A stretch of DNA of 10,479 nt from an uncultured Synergistales bacterium (lineage in GTDB: Bacteria; Synergistota; Synergistia; Synergistales; Aminobacteriaceae): the NCBI GenBank assembly GCA_905236605.1, contig CAJORD010000153.1, positions 1 through 10,479 on the forward strand, written 5' to 3'. Shown here piece after piece: positions 7,045 to 10,479 of the stretch (position 1 is its first letter; every line of letters starts with the position of its first letter). Made by a program: the position numbers and the translations under genes. The notes under the pieces were generated by a model. It did not search any database. It was given only the letters and a program-made list of their open reading frames with translations, and was not told the origin of the DNA.

Positions 7045-8070
7045 TTATTTCATTCCTGCGCTGATTGCCGCGACGTTTTCAGCAGTGATAGGCGCAACGC
7101 CTCTGAATACGTTTTTGGCTTCGAGTTTGCCATCAAGGATTAAAGCGAACATTGAAGCGCAAGCTCTGCCTGTATCTTCGTCTGAACCTTCAAAGCCGAT
7201 GATGCCCTTCGCGGGGTATGTCGGGTCGGCAAGCTGTCCAAGCTGCTGTTTTGTAACGTCGGTCGTGAATACGCCCATGTCTTCCGGAATTTTTCCGCCG
7301 GTTGCGATCTGAAGAGCTTCGTCAGCACCGATCATAGCGCCTGCGCCGATACCGGTTACGACTTTGCAGTCAGGGTGAGCCTGAAGGATTGTTTCCATAG
7401 CGTCCTGCGCAAGGTTGGCTTCGATAGCGGCCTGCGTAGCTACGATTTCGTATTTTCCTGCGGCGATATTCTCAAGGCCGATTTTGATTCCATTTTCACG
7501 CTCAAGAAGGATTACTGTCTGAGGATAGCCAATGATTGTAACTTCGGCTTTCTTATCTGCGGTGTAATGCTCGGTAATGAATTTTCCGGCAAGCTCACCG
7601 ATAGCAATTCCGAGATCGGTGTTATTTAATATCCAGTTACCGTCAGTGTTGGTCATGGGGTCGTCCCAGCACATTACTTTAATTCCATACTTGCGAGCTT
7701 CGGCGCAGACATCTTCAACGGCGTTAGCGTCAGACGGGTGAACCATGATTAAATCGCAGCCAGCTGAAATAAAGTTTTCAATCTGTCCGATCTGTGTAGC
7801 GGAGCTGTCATTGCAGCCTACGATTGTTGCTTCGGCTCCGGCGGCTTCAAGAATTTCTCCGAGAGCTGTCATAACGCCGGCCCAGTAAGCATTCTGTAAC
7901 GACTGAATGGCAATTCCGATTTTCTTGCCTTTGAGGACAGAAAAATCAGCCTTCGCGTAAAACTCCGGGCTTGCCTTAATGCCTTCGGTTGCGCCTGTGT
8001 CGGCGGCCATTGCGGCGACGGGGAGAGCCATAATCATGGCGAGACAGAAAAGAGCTACTAACTTCTTCAT
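7045..8070 (-). CDS. Periplasmic sugar-binding protein of the ABC transporter
   Basis: This 341-residue protein is the extracytoplasmic substrate receptor for the transporter encoded next to it. It belongs to the ribose/galactose-binding group (periplasmic-binding type 1 fold). Residues 1-22 form a Sec signal peptide: MKK, a hydrophobic core, then AMA before AD, suggesting cleavage after A22. No lipobox cysteine follows the core, so it should be a soluble periplasmic protein rather than a lipoprotein. The mature domain begins with the typical first strand KKIGIAIQSLQNAYWAG (about 50-66), followed by the second-strand/helix segment ending GCDLIMVHPSDANAV. Such proteins can bind sugars, polyols, aldonates or autoinducer-2, so the ligand is open. 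AAGGAAG at 8080-8086, nine bases upstream, is the ribosome binding site. It is second in the operon, 82 nt after the SDR gene. Confidence 0.94.
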   Translation of the reverse strand: MKKLVALFCLAMIMALPVAAMAADTGATEGIKASPEFYAKADFSVLKGKKIGIAIQSLQNAYWAGVMTALGEILEAAGAEATIVGCNDSSATQIGQIENFISAGCDLIMVHPSDANAVEDVCAEARKYGIKVMCWDDPMTNTDGNWILNNTDLGIAIGELAGKFITEHYTADKKAEVTIIGYPQTVILLERENGIKIGLENIAAGKYEIVATQAAIEANLAQDAMETILQAHPDCKVVTGIGAGAMIGADEALQIATGGKIPEDMGVFTTDVTKQQLGQLADPTYPAKGIIGFEGSDEDTGRACASMFALILDGKLEAKNVFRGVAPITAENVAAISAGMK

Positions 8071-8112
8071 ATTAAAATACTTCCTTTCTAAAATTAAAAA
8101 TAAAATTTATTT

Positions 8113-8132
8113 TTCACGCATTAAAGCGTAAA
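8113..8132 (-). other. Small AT-rich hairpin between SDR and binding-protein genes
   Basis: On the - strand, TTTACGC and GCGTGAA can form a 7-bp stem with one G-U pair around a 6-nt loop. It is followed by mixed A/T rather than a clean T-run, then by the binding-protein ribosome binding site. An A/T-only inverted repeat (AAAAATAAA / TTTATTTTT at 8096-8104 and 8106-8114) adjoins it. This could be an mRNA processing or stability element, a weak terminator, or chance in AT-rich DNA. Confidence 0.3.
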
Positions 8133-8152
8133 TTCCCAAAATCGAATTTAGA

Positions 8153-8929
8153 TTAGAAACACGTGAACGCGCCGTCAAGAATGAAATCTGCGCCCGTCGT
8201 GAATGTGCTTGTGTCGCCTGCTAAGTATACGCAGATTGATTCAAGCTCTTCTGGCTTTCCAAGTCGTCCCATAGGAGCGAGTTCGTTCCACTTTGCGATT
8301 AACGGCTTGAGAAAATCCGAGCTTAATGTCAAGTCTGTTCCGATATAACCGGGGCTGATTGAGTTAACGCGAACGCCTTTCTTTGCCCATTCGATAGCGA
8401 GGGATTTTGTAAGCTGAATGACGCCGGCCTTTGAAGCGTTATAAGCGCACTGCGGTTGAGGAACGTTGACGATATGAGCCGACATTGAAGCGGTATTAAT
8501 GATTGAGCCGCCGCCATGAGCAAGCATGTATTTTCCGGCGATCGTGTCAGTAAGAAATACGCTGTTCAAATTGACGTCGATATTCTTTTTCCATTGAGCG
8601 TAAGTCATTTTGTCCGCAGCCTCGTTGATGCAGATACCTGCGTTAGCATGGCAGAAGTCAAGCCCGCCGAGCTTCGCGACAACCTCATCAACCATTGCTT
8701 GAACGTCTGCTTCTGACGTAACGTCGCACTTGATTGCGATAATCTTGCGTCCTGTTGCCTCGGCAATTTCCTTCGCTGTCTTTTCGGCCTCGGCTATGTC
8801 AAGGTCAACGATTGCCAAGTCCGCGCCAGCCTCAGCGAATGCCGTAGCCGTACACTTGCCTATACCACGAGCCGCGCCCGTAACGAAACCTTTCTTTCCG
8901 TCAAGACGCATCTTTTCGATGATGCCCAT
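8153..8929 (-). CDS. SDR-family polyol dehydrogenase / ketose reductase
   Basis: This 258-residue classical short-chain dehydrogenase would interconvert a sugar alcohol and a ketose with NAD(H). The nucleotide motif TGAARGIG is at 17-24, and D42 at the end of the second strand favours NAD over NADP. The catalytic triad is S150, Y163 and K167 (YNASK). The segment between them, SAHIVNVPQPQ, and the following SISPGYIGTDLT strongly recall the fungal NADP-mannitol dehydrogenase and sorbose-reductase/D-arabinitol dehydrogenase branch of the SDRs. The ATG at 8929 is chosen because AGGAGG (8939-8944) lies nine bases upstream and the protein then starts like its family. An in-frame extension to a TTG at 9025 would add 32 residues unlike any SDR and cross the ribosome binding site. 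It is the first gene of the operon, divergent from the ROK regulator. Polyol activity is likely; the exact substrate is not known. Confidence 0.9.
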   Translation of the reverse strand: MGIIEKMRLDGKKGFVTGAARGIGKCTATAFAEAGADLAIVDLDIAEAEKTAKEIAEATGRKIIAIKCDVTSEADVQAMVDEVVAKLGGLDFCHANAGICINEAADKMTYAQWKKNIDVNLNSVFLTDTIAGKYMLAHGGGSIINTASMSAHIVNVPQPQCAYNASKAGVIQLTKSLAIEWAKKGVRVNSISPGYIGTDLTLSSDFLKPLIAKWNELAPMGRLGKPEELESICVYLAGDTSTFTTGADFILDGAFTCF

Positions 8930-8938
8930 AAAAGAACT

Positions 8939-8944
8939 CCTCCT
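8939..8944 (-). promoter_or_regulatory. Ribosome binding site deciding the SDR start
   Basis: AGGAGG on the - strand, within AAGGAGGAG, lies nine bases before the ATG at 8929-8927. It excludes the longer reading frame that begins at 9025. Confidence 0.88.
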
Positions 8945-8981
8945 TAAAAATTGAATATAAAGATACCCAAGTAACGAAGAA

Positions 8982-9003
8982 TTTTGTAAAGTTGTTTTGT
9001 AAA
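8982..9003. repeat. 9-bp direct repeat, candidate operator
   Basis: On the + strand TTTTGTAAA occurs at 8982-8990 and again at 8995-9003, a 13-bp period with GTTG between the copies; AATTTT and AAAATT flank the pair as a short inverted repeat (8980-8985, 9001-9006). The pair lies just downstream of the predicted transcription start of the dehydrogenase operon, where a repressor would block it, and next to the gene for a ROK regulator. Function as an operator is inferred; the base composition makes a chance repeat possible. Confidence 0.4.
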
Positions 9004-9016
9004 ATTGATTGACATA

Positions 9017-9045
9017 AAAATACAAGAATATGCGTTATTTGTCAA
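9017..9045 (-). promoter_or_regulatory. Predicted promoter of the dehydrogenase/transport operon
   Basis: On the - strand a perfect -35 TTGACA (9045-9040) is followed after 17 bases by TATTTT (9022-9017), matching four of six -10 positions. Transcription would start near 9010, leaving a leader of about 80 nt that contains the direct repeat. No other comparably good pair is seen upstream of the SDR gene. Confidence 0.55.
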
Positions 9046-9069
9046 TGAGAAAATACTCTAAAATATAAA
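9039..9069 (+). promoter_or_regulatory. Possible promoter of the ROK regulator gene
   Basis: TTGTCA (9039-9044) could be the -35, with TATAAA (9064-9069) as -10 at a long 19-base spacing; TAAAAT (9059-9064) is an alternative -10 at a short spacing. A perfect TTGACA also occurs on this strand at 9009-9014 but has no convincing -10 at 16-18 bases. The TTGTCA overlaps the -35 of the opposite promoter by five bases. Confidence 0.35.
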
Positions 9070-9100
9070 CGCAAATTTTAGAACAGGAGGCAAAATTTTT

Positions 9101-10252
9101 ATGGAGCAGAGAATCACTCCCCAGCACATTAGAAAGAACAACAGAAACCGGATCTATGAGCATATTTACAAGCAGGGCAGTGAAGGAAGCTCGCAGCAGG
9201 AGATTATAGCGGCGCTTGCAATGAGCCGTCCGACTGTAGCCTACAATCTTAACGAACTTGAAAAAGACGGACTCATTTTAAAAAAAGGACTTCTTGAAAC
9301 CGAACAGGCCGGGCGCAAGCCGACTATATGGACAGCAAACGCGGATTATAAAATCGCAATCGGCGTTGAGATTTTGCACCACGTCGTTAAAATCATCTCG
9401 ATAAATTTATACGCCGCTAAAATCGACAGGACAGTTATAGAAATTGAATTTAAGAATCAGGAATCATATTTTAAAAATATAAGCGACGAAGTTAAGAAAT
9501 TTATTTCGTCATTAAAATTAAAAAATCCCGCGAAAAAAATTTTGGGCATCGGGATCGCTATACAAGGGCTTGTGTCCGAAGACGGCAAGACGGTTATCTA
9601 TGGAGAGATTTTCAAATGCACCGGCTTAAAAATTGATGTCTTCACGCGGTGGCTTGATTATCCGTGCAGATTTGTTCATGAACCTGACGGCGCGGCACTT
9701 TCGGAATTGTGGGTGTCGCCGGAACTCGATAACGCGATTTATCTTTCATTGAGCGTTCATCTTGGCGGCGCGCTGATATTCGGACGGAAAATTAATAACG
9801 GCCTTCACAGACATAGCACGACTTTTGAACATATACAGGCTAAACCCGACGGCGATTTATGTTACTGTGGCAAGCACGGCTGCTTTGAAACCATTTGCTC
9901 AATGTCTGCACTAGTAGGAGAAGATAATGAGCCTGACGAATTTTTTAATAAAGTCAGGAGCGGCGAACGCGAAGCCGCGGAGCGTTGGCAAAAATTTTTG
10001 GATTATCTAGCGTGTCTGATATTAAATCTTCATCTTGTTGTAGACACGAAATATATTTTGGGAGGACACCTCGCGCCGTTCTTCACTGAAGACGATATAA
10101 AAATTCTTCACAATGAAATCAGGAAGCGAACGCCGTTCAAAGAAGACGATGATTTTATTTTAATTAGCAAGATGCCGTCACACAACATCACGATAGGCGC
10201 GGCGCTGCCATATATCATAGAATTTCTTGAGGACGAAGGGATAACGGCATAA
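9101..10252 (+). CDS. ROK-family transcriptional regulator
   Basis: This 383-residue regulator has the architecture of Mlc, NagC and XylR. It has an N-terminal winged helix-turn-helix (about residues 15-70, with SQQEIIAALAMSRPTVAYNL as helix-turn-helix) and a C-terminal sugar-kinase-like ROK domain. The ROK zinc site is complete: H244, C254, C256 and C261 in the DGDLCYCGKHGCFET stretch, with the same spacing as the Mlc zinc ligands. The nucleotide-binding glycine motif of ROK kinases is degenerate (AIGVEI near residue 87), so it should regulate rather than phosphorylate. AGGAGG at 9085-9090 lies ten bases before the ATG. It is divergent from the dehydrogenase/transport operon, so it is most likely its repressor, released by the imported sugar or an early product. 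The sugar is not known. Confidence 0.92.
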   Translation: MEQRITPQHIRKNNRNRIYEHIYKQGSEGSSQQEIIAALAMSRPTVAYNLNELEKDGLILKKGLLETEQAGRKPTIWTANADYKIAIGVEILHHVVKIISINLYAAKIDRTVIEIEFKNQESYFKNISDEVKKFISSLKLKNPAKKILGIGIAIQGLVSEDGKTVIYGEIFKCTGLKIDVFTRWLDYPCRFVHEPDGAALSELWVSPELDNAIYLSLSVHLGGALIFGRKINNGLHRHSTTFEHIQAKPDGDLCYCGKHGCFETICSMSALVGEDNEPDEFFNKVRSGEREAAERWQKFLDYLACLILNLHLVVDTKYILGGHLAPFFTEDDIKILHNEIRKRTPFKEDDDFILISKMPSHNITIGAALPYIIEFLEDEGITA

Positions 10253-10308
10253 AAAAATTTGAGAGCTGAAAGAAAAATTTTCCCTCCGGCTCTCAATTTT
10301 ATTTTTTT
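10251..10308. terminator. Bidirectional intrinsic terminator
   Basis: A 10-bp stem with one G-U pair joins 10259-10268 (TTGAGAGCTG) and 10287-10296 (CGGCTCTCAA) around an 18-nt loop. On the + strand it is followed by TTTTATTTTTTT and on the - strand by ATTTTTTT. It ends the ROK gene and the convergent reading frame to its right. Confidence 0.88.
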
Positions 10309-10320
10309 AATTTTTAATTT

Positions 10321-10479
10321 TTAGCCGCCGCAGCTTCCGTTACAACCCGCGCAGCCCATTCCGCACGAGCCTGACTTCCAAGCGTTGATGACCGGCACAA
10401 AAATATCCAGTATGGCCTGAATCTCGCTGATGCCTTCGTCATTTTCCGTAAGCTCCAGAGCCTCCATGATGCCCTCTTG
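10321..10479 (-). CDS. Cys/Gly-rich protein end or small Cys-rich peptide, partial
   Basis: An open frame runs in from the right edge and stops at TAA (10323-10321), giving 52 visible residues. The first part is acidic and probably helical (EALELTENDEGISEIQAIL), then IFVPVINAW, and the last 15 residues are SCGMGCAGCNGSCGG, with cysteines spaced C-x3-C-x2-C-x3-C. I do not recognise the family. The tail could bind a metal or iron-sulfur cluster at the end of a larger protein. Alternatively, a Met codon at 10467-10465, with GAGG (10476-10473) five bases upstream, could start a complete 48-residue peptide with a leader-like front and a Cys-rich core. The reading frame reaches the shared terminator, which supports a real gene. 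The larger-protein reading is the default until the right flank is seen. Confidence 0.6.
   Translation of the reverse strand, partial: QEGIMEALELTENDEGISEIQAILDIFVPVINAWKSGSCGMGCAGCNGSCGG

Noticed and set aside
9009..9014. Perfect TTGACA on the + strand as the -35 of the ROK promoter
   Set aside because: No acceptable -10 lies 16-18 bases downstream (GCGTTA or CGTTAT match at most three positions), so the overlapping TTGTCA/TATAAA pair was preferred, at low confidence.
8930..9025. In-frame N-terminal extension of the SDR to a TTG at 9025
   Set aside because: The added 32 residues (beginning MYFYVNQFYK) do not resemble an SDR start, have no ribosome binding site, and cover the real AGGAGG and the operator/promoter region.
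9031..9073. TGCGTT ... AACGCA inverted repeat in the control region
   Set aside because: Only six bases per arm, 31 bases apart and not symmetrical beyond that; it is weaker than the direct repeat and could be chance.
1..10479. Mobile element, CRISPR array, tRNA or phage signatures
   Set aside because: No terminal inverted repeats, transposase or integrase motifs, regularly spaced repeats or cloverleaf sequences were found on either strand.

Overview
The window looks like chromosomal DNA from an anaerobic, probably diderm bacterium. It has AT-rich intergenic DNA, dense genes and strong AGGAGG ribosome binding sites. The binding protein has a type I signal peptide with no lipobox, which argues against a typical monoderm Firmicute, where such proteins are usually lipoproteins. 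Synergistota or a diderm Firmicute is possible, but the sequence shown cannot decide this. There are no rRNA or tRNA genes, CRISPR arrays, insertion sequences or phage genes.

Layout. (1) 15-1668, + strand: housekeeping genes rpmB (ribosomal protein L28, zinc-ribbon form) and, overlapping it by 11 nt, a complete M17 leucyl aminopeptidase. They end at a bidirectional terminator (about 1669-1705). (2) 8929-1719, - strand: a six-gene cluster transcribed right to left. Its order is an SDR polyol dehydrogenase, a periplasmic sugar-binding protein, a double-ABC ATPase, a permease, a zinc-dependent sorbitol-dehydrogenase-type enzyme and a long-chain mannitol/fructuronate dehydrogenase. (3) 8930-9100: a 171-bp divergent control region with back-to-back promoter candidates and a 9-bp direct repeat that could be the operator. 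(4) 9101-10252, + strand: a ROK-family transcriptional regulator with a complete zinc motif, followed by a strong bidirectional terminator. (5) 10321-10479, - strand: a Cys/Gly-rich coding end of unknown function that reaches the window edge. There is no gene-free stretch longer than 300 bases.

How it works together (inference). The ABC transporter imports a sugar, sugar alcohol or sugar acid. Up to three dehydrogenases from three unrelated superfamilies (SDR, zinc MDR, polyol-specific long-chain) interconvert it with keto-sugars. The ROK protein is the likely local repressor, responding to the substrate or an early intermediate. The window has no sugar kinase, isomerase, aldolase or dehydratase, so the pathway must finish elsewhere. 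Two substrate models fit. One is polyol catabolism (mannitol, sorbitol, arabinitol and similar). The other is an aldonate route in which the Zn-enzyme oxidises and the long-chain enzyme reduces a shared keto-acid, as known for L-gulonate and L-galactonate. A hairpin with a T-run lies between the binding-protein and ATPase genes and probably keeps binding-protein expression high relative to the rest.
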